Source: Bartonella sp. ML69XJBT (GTDB taxonomy: Bacteria > Pseudomonadota > Alphaproteobacteria > Rhizobiales > Rhizobiaceae). Taken from it: a DNA stretch of 61,208 bases. Shown here piece by piece: positions 42,546-52,850 of the stretch. Made by a program: the position numbers and the translations under genes. The notes beneath the pieces were generated by a model that saw only the letters and a program-made list of their open reading frames with translations, was not told the DNA's origin and ran no database searches. How positions within the stretch are numbered: the stretch's first letter is position 1; each line of letters starts with the position of its first letter. The DNA lies in contig NZ_JAQITB010000012.1 in the NCBI RefSeq assembly GCF_028618515.1, forward strand, positions 1 through 61,208, given 5' to 3'.

Positions 42546-42561
42546 ATGAGAGCGCTCTCAT
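42546..42561. promoter_or_regulatory. Perfect 16-bp palindrome upstream of the glycine riboswitch
   Basis: ATGAGAGCGCTCTCAT, symmetric around a central GC. It has the form of a LacI-family operator. It lies about 85 bp before the riboswitch, in the gcvTHP promoter region. Confidence 0.5.
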
Positions 42562-42639
42562 CACTTTATTAATGACAGCATGATAAAGATAGGCTATAGG
42601 TTAAAAAATGTCGGAAAGAGCGTTATCGTTTCTTTCATT

Positions 42640-42832
42640 CTTTTGCGGGAGAGTGCAGACTGCAAGCTTTTGCGTATGCCGCCGAAGGGGAAAATAGCCC
42701 ATAATCTCTCAGGCTTTAAAGGACCGTAAAAGAAGAAAGACAGATCTGGAAAGTCGGAAAGGTCCGCGCCGAAGGTGTAAGCGAAAGATCTTTTCGCGAG
42801 TCTCTCAGGTTTATGACAGAGGGGTGCAGAGA
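42640..42832 (+). ncRNA. Tandem glycine riboswitch (gcvT leader)
   Basis: Two adjacent glycine aptamers. The first runs from GCGGGAGAGTGCAGAC through GCCGCCGAAGGGG to ATCTCTCAGGCTTTAAAGGACCG. The second runs from CAGATCTGGAAAG through CGCGCCGAAGGTGTAA to GTCTCTCAGGTTTATGACAGAGGGG. The CCGAAGG and CTCTCAGG blocks are the conserved cores. It ends about 45 nt before gcvT, and glycine binding normally switches this operon on. Confidence 0.93.
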
Positions 42833-42873
42833 CAGCCATATTGTATGGCGTTAGCGCGACTTTTGGAGATATT

Positions 42874-43992
42874 ATGGGTACATCACAAGAATTTGAAACA
42901 CTTTCTTTAAAAAGACTTCCTTTACATGAATTCCATGAAAAAGCGGGAGCAAAATTTGGTGCTTTTGCAGGCTGGAACATGCCTTTGACTTATCCTCTTG
43001 GTGTTTTGAAAGAGCATCTTCATACGCGTGCACATGCAGGGCTTTTTGATATTTCTCATATGAAATTGATTGCTGTAGAGGGACCACAGGCAGTGGAATT
43101 TTTATCCTATGCTTTTCCTCTTAATGCTGCACTGTTAAAGATTGGTCACTCACGGTATAATTACTTGCTGAATGAGCAAGCTGGTATTTTGGATGATCTT
43201 ATCATTACCCGTTTAGCTGAATGCCGTTTTATGTTGGTTGCGAATGCTGGAAATGCAGAAGGCGACTTTGCTGAATTGCAAAAGCGGGTTGTTGGTTTTG
43301 ACTGTCAGGTGACTGCTCTTGAAAGGGTCTTGCTTGCTCTCCAAGGTCCTCAAGCCGCTGCTGTTATGGCGGATGCGGGGGTGCCTGGTAATGAACTGTT
43401 GTTTATGCAGGGGTTTGAACCACAACAAGATTGGTTTATAACCCGTTCTGGTTATACGGGAGAGGATGGTTTTGAAATTGCTCTCCCCATAGTGCATGCG
43501 CATGCATTGGCTGAAAAATTGCTCCAAGATCCTCGTGTGGAATGGGTTGGTCTTGCGGCGCGCGACAGTCTTCGGTTGGAAGCAGGGTTGTGTTTGCATG
43601 GCAATGATATTACGCCTGATACCACACCCATTGATGCCGCGCTGACATGGGCTGTGCCTAAAAGTGTTCGAGAAGGGGCACAATTTTATGGAGCAAAGGC
43701 TTTTCTTGAAGCACTTGAGAGAGGTCCTTCTCGTTGTCGTGTCGGATTAAAACCGCAAACACGTCAACCTATTCGTGCGGGCGCGGTGTTGCTCGATGAT
43801 GAGGGGAATCAGATTGGGGTAGTAACATCAGGTGGTTTTGGTCCTTCTTTTGATGGTCCTGTAGCGATGGGTTACGTTCCTGTTGGTTGGAAAGTGGAAG
43901 GAACAGAGGTCTTTACAGAGCTGCGTGGCAAAAAGATTGCACTGTCTGTTCATTCACTTCCTTTTGTTGAACAACGTTATTTTAAAGGATAA
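42874..43992 (+). CDS. gcvT: Glycine cleavage system T protein (aminomethyltransferase)
   Basis: Transfers the methylene group from the H-protein-bound intermediate to tetrahydrofolate and releases ammonia (372 aa). The motifs LHEFHEKAGAKFGAFAGWNM, YNYLLNEQAGILDDLII and SGYTGEDGFEI are intact, as is LRLEAGLCLHGNDI. I start at ATG 42874, with GGAG 5 nt upstream; the TTG at 42841 lies in the riboswitch region. It is first in gcvT-gcvH-gcvP, and gcvH follows after 6 bp. Controlled by the glycine riboswitch. Confidence 0.95.
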   Translation: MGTSQEFETLSLKRLPLHEFHEKAGAKFGAFAGWNMPLTYPLGVLKEHLHTRAHAGLFDISHMKLIAVEGPQAVEFLSYAFPLNAALLKIGHSRYNYLLNEQAGILDDLIITRLAECRFMLVANAGNAEGDFAELQKRVVGFDCQVTALERVLLALQGPQAAAVMADAGVPGNELLFMQGFEPQQDWFITRSGYTGEDGFEIALPIVHAHALAEKLLQDPRVEWVGLAARDSLRLEAGLCLHGNDITPDTTPIDAALTWAVPKSVREGAQFYGAKAFLEALERGPSRCRVGLKPQTRQPIRAGAVLLDDEGNQIGVVTSGGFGPSFDGPVAMGYVPVGWKVEGTEVFTELRGKKIALSVHSLPFVEQRYFKG

Positions 43993-43998
43993 TTTTCT

Positions 43999-44367
43999 AT
44001 GTCTAAAACTTATTTTACAGAAGATCACGAATGGCTTTGTGTTGAAGGACAAGTGATTACGGTTGGTATCACACATTATGCCCAAGAACAGTTGGGGGAT
44101 TTGGTTTTTGTTGATTTACCGCAGATTGGCACGCAACTTGTCAAAGGTGATGCTGCTGCTGTTGTGGAATCGGTGAAAGCAGCTTCTGATGTTTATGCTC
44201 CTCTTGATGGTGAGGTGGTCGAAATAAATGAGGCATTGGTAGATAATCCTGAATTGGTAAACCAGAAAGCCGAAAAAGAAGGTTGGTTATGGAAAATGAC
44301 CTTGCAGGATGAAACGCAACTTGAAGGGTTGATGGACGAGGCTGCTTATAAGGCATTCATTGGATGA
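43999..44367 (+). CDS. gcvH: Glycine cleavage system H protein
   Basis: Lipoyl-carrying shuttle protein of 122 aa. The lipoylated lysine is Lys60 in [18 protein letters not shown]-terminal [13 protein letters not shown] and the C-terminal EGWLWKMTL segment are typical. Its TGA overlaps the gcvP ATG (ATGA), so translation is coupled. Confidence 0.96.
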   Translation: MSKTYFTEDHEWLCVEGQVITVGITHYAQEQLGDLVFVDLPQIGTQLVKGDAAAVVESVKAASDVYAPLDGEVVEINEALVDNPELVNQKAEKEGWLWKMTLQDETQLEGLMDEAAYKAFIG

Positions 44368-47168
44368 GTGCTATGTTAGAACGTCATTTTTTTTCCCGCC
44401 ATATTGGGCTTCGTCCCGATGAAACACAAAAAATGCTTGATGTTTTAAAGCTTGATTGTGTTGAAACACTGGTTTCTCAAGCTGTTCCGCACTCTATCCT
44501 TTTGGGACGACCTCTTAATCTCCCAAAGGCGGCAAGTGAGAACCAAGCCTTGGAAGAACTCTCCAAAATAATGGAGCAGAACAAGATACATAAAAGTTTT
44601 ATAGGGCAGGGGTATCATGGAACATTTGTCCCGCCCGTTATTTTACGAAATCTCTTTGAAAATCCAGCTTGGTATACTGCTTATACTCCCTATCAGGCAG
44701 AAATTAGCCAAGGACGTTTAGAGCTTTTGTTTTATTTTCAGACATTAGTGAGTGAACTTACTGGTTTACCTGTTGCTGCTGCTTCACTGCTTGATGAAGC
44801 AACTGCTTTAGCAGAAGCAAATGCGATAGCTATACGTTTTGCACGTGAGAAAAAAACAAAAATTTCTCTTCAAAGTCTTTTGCATCCTCAGATTTTGAGT
44901 GTTGCACAAACGCGTGCACAAACACAAGGCATTCAGATAAGCCAAAATGGCGAAATTTGTTCTGATACGGCTGCCATTGTTCTCTCTTGGCCTGATACAA
45001 AAGGCTCTTTTAATGATTATAGTGAAGTGATTAAAGAAGCAAAAGCAAAAGGCGCGCTGGTCATTGTTGTTGCTGATCCTTTGGCACTCACTCTTATGGA
45101 AGCACCAGCAAAATGGGGGGCTGATATTGTTGTCGGTTCGATGCAGCGTTATGGCGTTCCGATGGGATTTGGAGGGCCTCATGCTGGTTATCTTGCGGTT
45201 AGTCATGCGCTCACACGTCTTCTTCCAGGGCGTATTGTTGGTCAATCCGTGGATACGAAAGGGCGTGTTGCTTTTCGTTTAGCATTGCAAACACGTGAAC
45301 AACATATCCGGCGCGATAAAGCGACGTCGAATATTTGTACAGCACAGGCTTTGTTAGCAAATATGGCAACAGCCTATGCTGTTTGGCATGGACCTCAGGG
45401 CTTACAAGATATTGCACGGCGCGTTCATCGTTTAACATGCCGTTTTGCTGCCAGTTTAGAGGCAGCAGGTATTCCTTGTGAAGGAAAATATTTTTTTGAT
45501 TGTGTTAGTGTTGTTGTTAAGGGAAAAGCTCTGGAGATTGCACGCCAAGCGAAAACAGGTGGGCGTCTTCTTCGTGTTCTCGATGATGATAGGGTTGCCA
45601 TTAATTTTGATGAATTGTCAACAGACGAGGATGCCCATGCTTTAGTACAGCTTTTTGGAGCTGAGTTAGTTGATGAGTCCTCTCCAAGACTTATGGGAGA
45701 GGGGCGTGATGCTGCTTTTCTTTCACAGCCCTTTTTTCATGCGGTTCATTCAGAGACTGATATGATGCGCTTTTTACGTCGTTTGTCAGATAAAGACTTG
45801 GCATTGGATCGGGCAATGATTCCGCTTGGTTCTTGTACCATGAAGCTTAATGCGGCTGCTGAATTGATGCCTGTCAGTTGGTCTACGCTCGCCAATATAC
45901 ATCCCTTCGCACCCCAAGAAGATGTTGTGGGTTATTTGGAAATGATTCATCAACTCAATGCGTGGTTGTGTGAAATTACAGGCTTTGCACAAGTTTCTTT
46001 TCAGCCAAATTCTGGTGCTCAAGGGGAATATGCAGGTCTTTTGGCAATCCGCCGCTATCACCAATCGCGGGGAGAACATCAACGCACGCTTTGTCTTATT
46101 CCGGCATCTGCCCATGGTACCAATCCAGCTTCTGCTCATATGGCGGGCATGGAAGTTATTGTGGTGAAATGTTTGAGTGATGGTGATGTTGATGTTGATG
46201 ATCTCAAAATGAAAGCACAATTGCATAAGGAGCGTTTGGCAGCTCTCATGATCACTTATCCTTCAACTCACGGTGTTTATGAGGAAAGTATTAAGGACAT
46301 TTGCTCTATTATCCATGAAAATGGCGGACAAGTTTATTTTGATGGTGCTAATTTGAATGCACTTGTTGGGCTTGCACGTCCGGCAGATATTGGTGCAGAT
46401 GTTTGTCATATGAATCTTCATAAAACATTTGCCATTCCCCATGGGGGGGGGGGTCCTGGTGTGGGGCCGATTGGAGTGGCAGAGCATCTTATACCATTTT
46501 TGCCAGGGCATGAACAAGAAGGAACCTCCTATGCTGTTTCAGCAGCGCCTTACGGAAGTGCATCTATTCTTGTCATTACTTGGATGTATATTCGAATGAT
46601 GGGAGCTGATGGCTTGAAATATGCAACACAAACAGCAATTTTAAATGCCAATTATATTGCTGCGCGTCTTTCTCAGGCTTATTCTATTCTTTATCGAGGC
46701 AAAAATGGACGTGTTGCTCATGAATGTATTGTCGATACACGCGTCTTGAAAGAACAATATGGGATCAGTGTTGATGATATCGCAAAACGTCTAATTGATT
46801 ACGGATTTCATGCACCGACAATGTCTTTTCCTGTTCCTGGAACTTTGATGATTGAGCCAACGGAATCAGAACCAAAAGTAGAGATTGATCGTTTTTGTGA
46901 TGCCTTGCTCTCTATTGCTGAAGAAGCCAAAAAAGTTGGTAGCGGTGTTTGGCCAAAAGATGATAATCCATTGGTAAATGCACCTCATACATTAGTCGAT
47001 ACGGTAGATGATGCTTGGGCACGACCTTATTCGCGGCAAGAAGCGGCTTTTCCCAACTCTCATCTTGAACCAGCGAGTAAATATTGGCCTCCTGTTTCTC
47101 GTATTGATAATGTTGCGGGTGATAGAATGCTGATTTGTTCTTGTCCACCGTTGGGGAATAGCTATTAA
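44364..47168 (+). CDS. gcvP: Glycine dehydrogenase (decarboxylating), P protein
   Basis: PLP-dependent decarboxylase of the glycine cleavage system (934 aa, the long single-chain form). It begins with the family's [12 protein letters not shown] block. The N-terminal half has [19 protein letters not shown]; the catalytic half carries PLP Lys687 in [19 protein letters not shown]. It releases CO2 from glycine and loads the aminomethyl group on GcvH. A run of 11 G's (46443-46453) encodes the glycine loop after the PLP lysine. The frame is intact here, but a slip would truncate the protein by about 240 residues. Last gene of the operon; a strong terminator follows. Confidence 0.96.
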   Translation: MSAMLERHFFSRHIGLRPDETQKMLDVLKLDCVETLVSQAVPHSILLGRPLNLPKAASENQALEELSKIMEQNKIHKSFIGQGYHGTFVPPVILRNLFENPAWYTAYTPYQAEISQGRLELLFYFQTLVSELTGLPVAAASLLDEATALAEANAIAIRFAREKKTKISLQSLLHPQILSVAQTRAQTQGIQISQNGEICSDTAAIVLSWPDTKGSFNDYSEVIKEAKAKGALVIVVADPLALTLMEAPAKWGADIVVGSMQRYGVPMGFGGPHAGYLAVSHALTRLLPGRIVGQSVDTKGRVAFRLALQTREQHIRRDKATSNICTAQALLANMATAYAVWHGPQGLQDIARRVHRLTCRFAASLEAAGIPCEGKYFFDCVSVVVKGKALEIARQAKTGGRLLRVLDDDRVAINFDELSTDEDAHALVQLFGAELVDESSPRLMGEGRDAAFLSQPFFHAVHSETDMMRFLRRLSDKDLALDRAMIPLGSCTMKLNAAAELMPVSWSTLANIHPFAPQEDVVGYLEMIHQLNAWLCEITGFAQVSFQPNSGAQGEYAGLLAIRRYHQSRGEHQRTLCLIPASAHGTNPASAHMAGMEVIVVKCLSDGDVDVDDLKMKAQLHKERLAALMITYPSTHGVYEESIKDICSIIHENGGQVYFDGANLNALVGLARPADIGADVCHMNLHKTFAIPHGGGGPGVGPIGVAEHLIPFLPGHEQEGTSYAVSAAPYGSASILVITWMYIRMMGADGLKYATQTAILNANYIAARLSQAYSILYRGKNGRVAHECIVDTRVLKEQYGISVDDIAKRLIDYGFHAPTMSFPVPGTLMIEPTESEPKVEIDRFCDALLSIAEEAKKVGSGVWPKDDNPLVNAPHTLVDTVDDAWARPYSRQEAAFPNSHLEPASKYWPPVSRIDNVAGDRMLICSCPPLGNSY

Positions 47169-47188
47169 ATTTATTGGTTTATATTGAT

Positions 47189-47218
47189 AAAAGCCCACAC
47201 ATTTTGTGTGGGCTTTTT
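47189..47218 (+). terminator. Terminator of gcvTHP
   Basis: Perfect stem AAAGCCCACACA (47190-47201) / TGTGTGGGCTTT (47205-47216), loop TTT, ending in T5, about 20 nt after the gcvP stop. The gene-free stretch up to alr (47219-47464) holds nothing convincing. Confidence 0.92.
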
Positions 47219-47464
47219 GTCATTTGTTCTGGACTCTATTGTTCTTCTGGAATTTCGTTTTTCTTAGTAATCGGCTTCAAATAAATTGATGATTTCTATT
47301 ATCATTATTCACTTAAATCTTTTGATGGAAATATCGATGAACAGAATTCTGGGGAAGGCGTATGGATGGATAGTCTTATATTTGACTGTTTTATCCAATT
47401 TGAAAGTGCTGAAGGATTTTTTACTGAAAGGAGGCGTTTTTTTACTTTATGTCTTGAGAGAACT

Positions 47465-48580
47465 TTAAATGTAAATACGTTTATAGCGGGTTCCTAAAGA
47501 AGTAAGAATTTCATTGGGAATGGTATTGGCATCGGTGGATACTTTTTCAAGAGTTTGATGGGGACCAATGAGTTCTACCCAATCACCTCTTTGAGGTTTT
47601 TTCTCAAGATCGGTAGCATCAACTATGATAGAATCCATAGAAACGCGTCCAACAATAGGGAGTTTGTGTCCATTGAAATAAACGCTCCCTTTATTGGAAA
47701 GAATGCGTGGCCAACCATCAGCATAGCCGATAGAAATGGTTGTCAGAGTGCTTGGTCTGCGGGTAATAAAGCTTTCTTCGTAACCAACAGGCATTCCTAT
47801 ATCAGTAAAGCGGCTTTGCAGAACTTGAGCTTCAAGTTTTATAACGGGTTTGAGAGTGGTTTGCTGTTTGCTATGGGGATTAAAACCGTAAAGCGCAATG
47901 CCGGGGCGAACAAGATCAAAATAAAAATCTGGACCAAGAAAGATGCCTCCAGAATTGGCAAATGAGACTTTACAGGCAGGCAACTTTGCAAGTATGGCTT
48001 TAAAAGCAGCTAATTGTGTATTATTGGATGAACGAGAGGCGTTTTCTCCATTTGAAAGGTGACTGAGAATATATTTTATTTCTGCTAGTTCGAAAATTTT
48101 AGGGTGTTTGATGAGTTGTTGTAATTCTTGTTTATCAAGTCCTAATCGGTTCATTTGGGTATCGATTTGAATGATTGCAGGAAATCTTTTATGCTTTTTT
48201 TGGCAAAGTTTTTGCCAGTCTTCGATAGCATGCCAAGAATTGAGAACAGGAACAATGCCTGATTGTGCGATAAACTCTTCTGCTGTGTGTGGAAGCCCAT
48301 TGAGAAGAGCAATCATGACATTTTCTGGTAAGATAGTTTTTAATTGGAGTGCTTCTTCGATTTTGGCAACAAAAAAAGTGCGGCAACCAGCTTGATAAAG
48401 CGCAGGAGCAATTTTATCTGCACCCAGCCCATAGGCATTGGCTTTTACAACGGCTGAACATTGTGTTGGGGCGACACGTTTGGCTAAAATTTTATAATTT
48501 TCAACAATAGCATTTACATCAATAATTGCTATAGCTGTAGCAGGAAAGAAACCATTTGCTTCATCAATGTATTTGTTCAT
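47465..48580 (-). CDS. alr: Alanine racemase
   Basis: Converts L- to D-alanine for peptidoglycan (371 aa, PLP enzyme of fold III). PLP Lys46 lies in SAVVKANAYGLGAD; the catalytic Tyr is in SIGYADGWPR; KLPIVGRVSMDSIIVDAT is typical of the C-terminal domain. Single gene on the minus strand with no dadA next to it, so probably the biosynthetic enzyme. No good SD was noted before the ATG. Confidence 0.94.
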   Translation of the reverse strand: MNKYIDEANGFFPATAIAIIDVNAIVENYKILAKRVAPTQCSAVVKANAYGLGADKIAPALYQAGCRTFFVAKIEEALQLKTILPENVMIALLNGLPHTAEEFIAQSGIVPVLNSWHAIEDWQKLCQKKHKRFPAIIQIDTQMNRLGLDKQELQQLIKHPKIFELAEIKYILSHLSNGENASRSSNNTQLAAFKAILAKLPACKVSFANSGGIFLGPDFYFDLVRPGIALYGFNPHSKQQTTLKPVIKLEAQVLQSRFTDIGMPVGYEESFITRRPSTLTTISIGYADGWPRILSNKGSVYFNGHKLPIVGRVSMDSIIVDATDLEKKPQRGDWVELIGPHQTLEKVSTDANTIPNEILTSLGTRYKRIYI

Positions 48581-50341
48581 TTGAAAAATTCTCTTAAAGT
48601 CAGTGAGGCTCGAAGTTCCCTTTGATTATTTCATATAGTTCTCTACGATATATGAAGAGGATCTCCGTATTATTTGTTCTTGTTAAAATCATCAATAGTT
48701 CATACTGGATTATGTATCGTCAGAGCAATCTTTTAAGGTAAAAGATTGATTTTGAGTATAATCATGTCAATGTATTATTCTTTCCCTTTGTATTTTTATG
48801 GCAGCGTAATTTACTGAGGGTTGGTAAGGCATAGACTTTTGTATTTTACTGAATTGTCTTTGGTTCAAGCATTAAAAAAATAAAAATGTACTCATAGTGT
48901 TGTGTCGTTTTTCATAGTGAAATCAGAAAAAACTGTACGACCAGTAGTGAATTAAAGTTTTTTGTAACATTGGTGTTATAGAGCGTGCTTTTGATAAAAT
49001 GAGCTTTATCTGTCATGAATTAAAGGGGGAGGTGTTATCAATTACAGATAAAAAATATTCTTCATTGTTTATTGTTTTTAGTGCGTTTGCCAAGTTGTAC
49101 TATTGTTTCGGTTGGGACTGTGGCTGTTTCGCATAATGGTTGGCTTGTTTCTGAATTTAATCAATGAGCGTTTTCCCAGCAGAAGAATAATGATGGTGGA
49201 GTGCGTTCTCATTACTACTGGGCAAACCCATTTTTTAAAAACGGGGATGGTGGGTATATTGGTTTATAAAAAGTGGGGATGATCATTTCGTTAATGTCTT
49301 TCTCTGGAAGACTGTTGGTTGGAAGAGTGATACGTGTAAGCATTTTTGTGGTAGAGGTTCAGGAGTGCAATTATCGTATTGAAGTGCTGTGCAAGACAAG
49401 AAAACAATACAATACAAATGAAATATTTTACAAAGTAAAAATTTGCTTACCTCTATCATAACAGATTTAATGGATGGTACAAAACAATCGTGGGTATTCT
49501 TAAAGTTCCAAAACATTTGGTAACTTTTATGCTCGTTGAAGAATACTCGCTTTGCAATATCTTTAAAGGGGCAGGATAATTCTCCTGTTGTTTTGTGACG
49601 GGTGTGTAAAGTTCAATCTTTAGATTCCCTAGAGGCGATAATACAGCCAAAGCCAAGCAAAATACCTATACTTATGGAAACTGCAATGATCTTTATGTCG
49701 TTCAAGCTGTCGGTAATGATGATGATTGCATCAACATTGTAAACAATCTTGGAGGAATACCGTCCCATCATGTACCTGAAGTAGCTTTTGTTAATGGGAA
49801 AGATTTGACTGTACAAACCATTTCTGATGCGTTGAAAGCAGTTGATTTGACCGTTCTTTTTTCCCAAGATGGTCGTTATTGGGTATTTTTGTATTCCACA
49901 ACTTCATTTATTGAAATGGAAATCAAATTTGTTGTTCAAAGATCATCTTATAGTTCATCTCTTCACGTGAATAATGATGTGAGGAAGGTCGGTAGGGAAC
50001 ACAACGAATCTCTATGCCTGATAATCAACGCTGGAAAATTATAGAAACACACTAAAACCAGTTATTGATCTGTACTCATATCGCTAACATTTGTGTTTCT
50101 CATAAGAAAACAAGCATAAATTGAGCGATGTTAAATGTAAGAGCTGTTGTGATTGAGAATTTATTTTGAAATATCTTCTCTTGCTTTGACAAAGATACAA
50201 ATGACATAGGGTATTGTGTTGGATATTATCAAATTTCTATTTTTTTATGAATTTAATTGTGTTTGAGCAGATTTGCCTAAATGTTATATTTACTGTTTAA
50301 ATGATCTTTATAAAATGTCTGCGTTGGATTTTTTTATCACC
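48581..50341. other. Eroded region with unidentified gene remnants
   Basis: About 1.8 kb with no intact gene. At 49021-49170, after a G5 leader like those of the autotransporters, a broken ORF reads like a hydrophobic leader (KNILHCLLFLVRLPSC). From 49620 to 50045 a plus-strand frame reads VQAVGNDDDCINIVNNLGG, then VPEVAFVNGKDLTVQTISDA and LKAVDLTVLFSQDGRYW, which looks like real protein sequence but not one I recognise; a surface protein is possible. Stops and frame breaks separate the pieces. The remaining parts (48581-49020, 50046-50341) show nothing. Confidence 0.45.
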
Positions 50342-50359
50342 GACAATGATAATGATAAT
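50342..50359. promoter_or_regulatory. Fur-box-like hexamer array upstream of fpr
   Basis: GACAATGATAATGATAAT, three head-to-tail hexamers close to the GATAAT repeats of Fur boxes, 188 bp before the fpr ATG. The usual inverted third hexamer is missing. Between it and fpr lies only A+T-rich leader. Confidence 0.35.
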
Positions 50360-50546
50360 GTGTTTTGGGATAATAGCGTTTGGGATCATGCAAGTTGCAT
50401 GTTTTGTACGTTTTTTTGCAACTAATTTTGATATAAAAGTGTTAATCTTATGATCTGTATTTTAAGAAAAATATTGGCAGATGAGGATGCAGGTATTATA
50501 TCACTTTGAAGATTGTAGGTTGGATGAAGATTAAGGGAAGAGTTTT

Positions 50547-51377
50547 ATGAAAATGTCTGCTACTCATGTTCAGTCAAACATTAGCGGCGTTACGTCAAAC
50601 TTTCCTATTCCTGAAAATGTGTTCGCGCTTACTGTTCAGGAAGTTTATCATTATACGGACAGTTTGTTTAAATTTCGCTTGAATCGTCCAGAAAATTTTC
50701 GTTTTCGTTCTGGTGAATTTGTTATGATTGGTTTACCAAACGCAGAGAAACCGGTTTATCGTGCGTATTCAATTGCAAGTCCTTTTTGGGATGAACAGCT
50801 TGAGTTCTTTTCAATCAAAGTTCCTGGGGGGGCATTAACCGAACATCTGCAAAAAATTAAAATTGGTGATACAGTGCTGATGCGTAAGAAAGCAACTGGA
50901 ACATTGGTTCTTGATGCTCTTATTCCTGGGAAGCGTCTTTATCTTCTTTCAACGGGGACGGGGGTGGCTCCCTTTGCAAGTCTCATCCGTGATCCTGATA
51001 CTTATGAAAAATTTTCAGAAGTGGTGCTTATTCAAACAACCCGTCAGCGAGATGAACTTGCTTATGCGAAGGATCTTGTCGCCTCTTTACAACAAGATCC
51101 ACTGATTGGCGAATACGCAAAACGGTTGAAATTTTATCCTATGACCACCCGCGAATCTTCTGAATATATGGGGCGCATTACAACTGTTATGGAGAGCGGT
51201 GCTTTTTTTGAAACGACTAGTTTACCCAAAATTTCTCCTGATGAAGATCGTGTGATGATTTGTGGCTCTATGGCAATGTTGAAGGATTGTGCAAGGATGT
51301 GCGAATCCTTTGGTCTTGTTGAAGGTGCTAATAATGCACCTGCTACCTATGTTGTGGAGCGTGCTTTTGTAGGGTGA
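50547..51377 (+). CDS. fpr: Ferredoxin/flavodoxin-NADP+ reductase
   Basis: FAD enzyme of 276 aa that exchanges electrons between NADPH and ferredoxin or flavodoxin, often for oxidative stress or iron-sulfur needs. FAD site YRAYSIASP, NADP site LLSTGTGVAPFASLIRDP, then MICGSMAML and the C-terminal YVVERAFVG are complete. The SD is AGGGAAGAG. A second, decayed copy of its 3' half lies directly downstream, so a tandem duplication occurred here. A G7 run occurs inside the gene (50826-50832). Confidence 0.93.
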   Translation: MKMSATHVQSNISGVTSNFPIPENVFALTVQEVYHYTDSLFKFRLNRPENFRFRSGEFVMIGLPNAEKPVYRAYSIASPFWDEQLEFFSIKVPGGALTEHLQKIKIGDTVLMRKKATGTLVLDALIPGKRLYLLSTGTGVAPFASLIRDPDTYEKFSEVVLIQTTRQRDELAYAKDLVASLQQDPLIGEYAKRLKFYPMTTRESSEYMGRITTVMESGAFFETTSLPKISPDEDRVMICGSMAMLKDCARMCESFGLVEGANNAPATYVVERAFVG

Positions 51378-51439
51378 GAGCAGAGCTCTCTGCATTTTAT
51401 GCATAAAACTCTATAGATCCAAGGATTTTTGCTGCTTTT

Positions 51440-52110
51440 GTTTCTAAAAAAGCTTTTTTATTTGCTTTCAACAGCAGTGGGTGTTGCTCCCTTTGCAGGT
51501 TTTGTTCGTGATTCTGATACTTATGAAATATTTTCAGAAATGGTGCTTATTCAAACAACTCATCGGTGAGATGAATTCGCTTTTGCGAGAGATCTTGGTG
51601 TCTCTTTCCCAAAAGATTTCCTGATTGACGCATATGCACAACAGTTGAAATTTTATCCTATGATCACTCGTGAATTTCTCGAGCATATGGGATGTATTAC
51701 AACTGTTCTGTAGAATGATTATTTTTTATAATACATTGATTTATAATGGTAATGAGAGTTTTTATGTTGAATGAGAACCCTAAATATCGTGAGATTTTCT
51801 TATCTCTTCTATGTTGATCAATCAAAATCATTTGTTTGCAGGTTACAAGCGGGATTAGCGTGGGAATAAAAACTATAGAAGAAAGGCGTAAAATGTCTTT
51901 TGTGAATCGTTTCAGATGCCGAAGGATTCTCCCAACATTGGAAACGACAGGTTTACTGCAAAATTTCTTCTGATGAAGGGGGGGGTGATGATTTGCCTCT
52001 CTATGGTGGTGATAGGGAAGAATGACAACGGGGGTGTATGAGGGGGAAGTCTTCGTTAAGAGTGATAATATAGATCTGCGCCTTATAGTGTGGAACGTCC
52101 TTTTGTCGTG
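51440..52110 (+). pseudogene. Decayed tandem copy of fpr (3' half)
   Basis: From 51455 the frame reads LLSTAVGVAPFAGFVRDSDTY, then EMVLIQTTHR, stop, and EFAFARDL...QLKFYPMITREFLEHMG, matching fpr from the NADP site on. After about 190-220 bp of unrelated sequence (about 51715-51930), the match resumes with AAAATTTCTTCTGATGAAG and ends near TATAGTGTGGAACGTCCTTTTG, equivalent to the end of fpr. In-frame stops, a G8 run and the interruption make it inactive. Its end overlaps the antisense 3' end of eda. Confidence 0.8.
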
Positions 52111-52748
52111 TGAGAGGAAAGCTGTGTTGCTGCATGTGCTAATGCGCTTATTGCATTCCAATCCCTTGCTGCTATAAGCTGTTTTGGGGCTATCCAAGAA
52201 CCGCCAACGCAGAAGATATTAGAAAGCTGGAGCCATTGCTTTGCATTTTTTTGTGTTATGCCGCCTGTTGGACAAAAGTGGATGTCAGAGAAGGGGGACG
52301 CTAAGGCTTGAATAAAGGCGATGCCGCCTGCTGCTTTGGCAGGAAAAAATTTAAGATATGAATAGCCTTTATCTCGTGCTTGCATGAGCTCACTTGGTGT
52401 CATCACACCAGGGAGAAGGGGGATTTCACTATTATTTGCACAATCGATTAATTGATTTGAGAAGCCAGGGCTTACAATGAACTTTGCTCCTGTACGTTCG
52501 GCTTGTTCATAGTTCTGAGGGTTCAGAATTGTTCCTGCGCCAACGATTGCTTGTGGCACTTCCTGTATAATTGCTTTTATTGCATCGCATGCATTGGGGG
52601 TTCGCAATGTGACTTCAATTGTTTTGAGTCCGCCTTTAACAAGGGCGTGTGCTAAGGGTATGGCACTTTGCAGATCGTCAATCTGCAAAATAGGTATAAC
52701 AGTTTGTTGTTGGAGAAGTGATAAAAGAGCGTCTATTTTTTGGCACAT
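52083..52748 (-). CDS. eda: KDPG/KHG aldolase (2-dehydro-3-deoxyphosphogluconate aldolase)
   Basis: Class I aldolase of 221 aa from ATG 52748 (MCQKIDALLSLLQQQTVIPI). The motifs TIEVTLRTPNACDAI, VGAGTILNPQ (catalytic Glu region), KFIVSPGFSN, LLPGVMTPSEL and the Schiff-base Lys in YLKFFPAKAAGG are all present. It cleaves KDPG to pyruvate and glyceraldehyde-3-phosphate. No Entner-Doudoroff partner genes are in the window. The last 11 or so residues (SSHTTKGRSTL) are encoded antisense to the end of the fpr remnant, so the C-terminus may have been altered by the duplication. The Met at 52781 lacks an SD. Confidence 0.9.
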   Translation of the reverse strand: MCQKIDALLSLLQQQTVIPILQIDDLQSAIPLAHALVKGGLKTIEVTLRTPNACDAIKAIIQEVPQAIVGAGTILNPQNYEQAERTGAKFIVSPGFSNQLIDCANNSEIPLLPGVMTPSELMQARDKGYSYLKFFPAKAAGGIAFIQALASPFSDIHFCPTGGITQKNAKQWLQLSNIFCVGGSWIAPKQLIAARDWNAISALAHAATQLSSHTTKGRSTL

Positions 52749-52850
52749 GATGTTTTCTCTTAAGAGATGATATTGTTTCATATAGTTTGATTAAGCACAA
52801 TATGTTAAAGGGTGGATGAATAAATCTTGAAATTGAATGAAACCCGCGTT

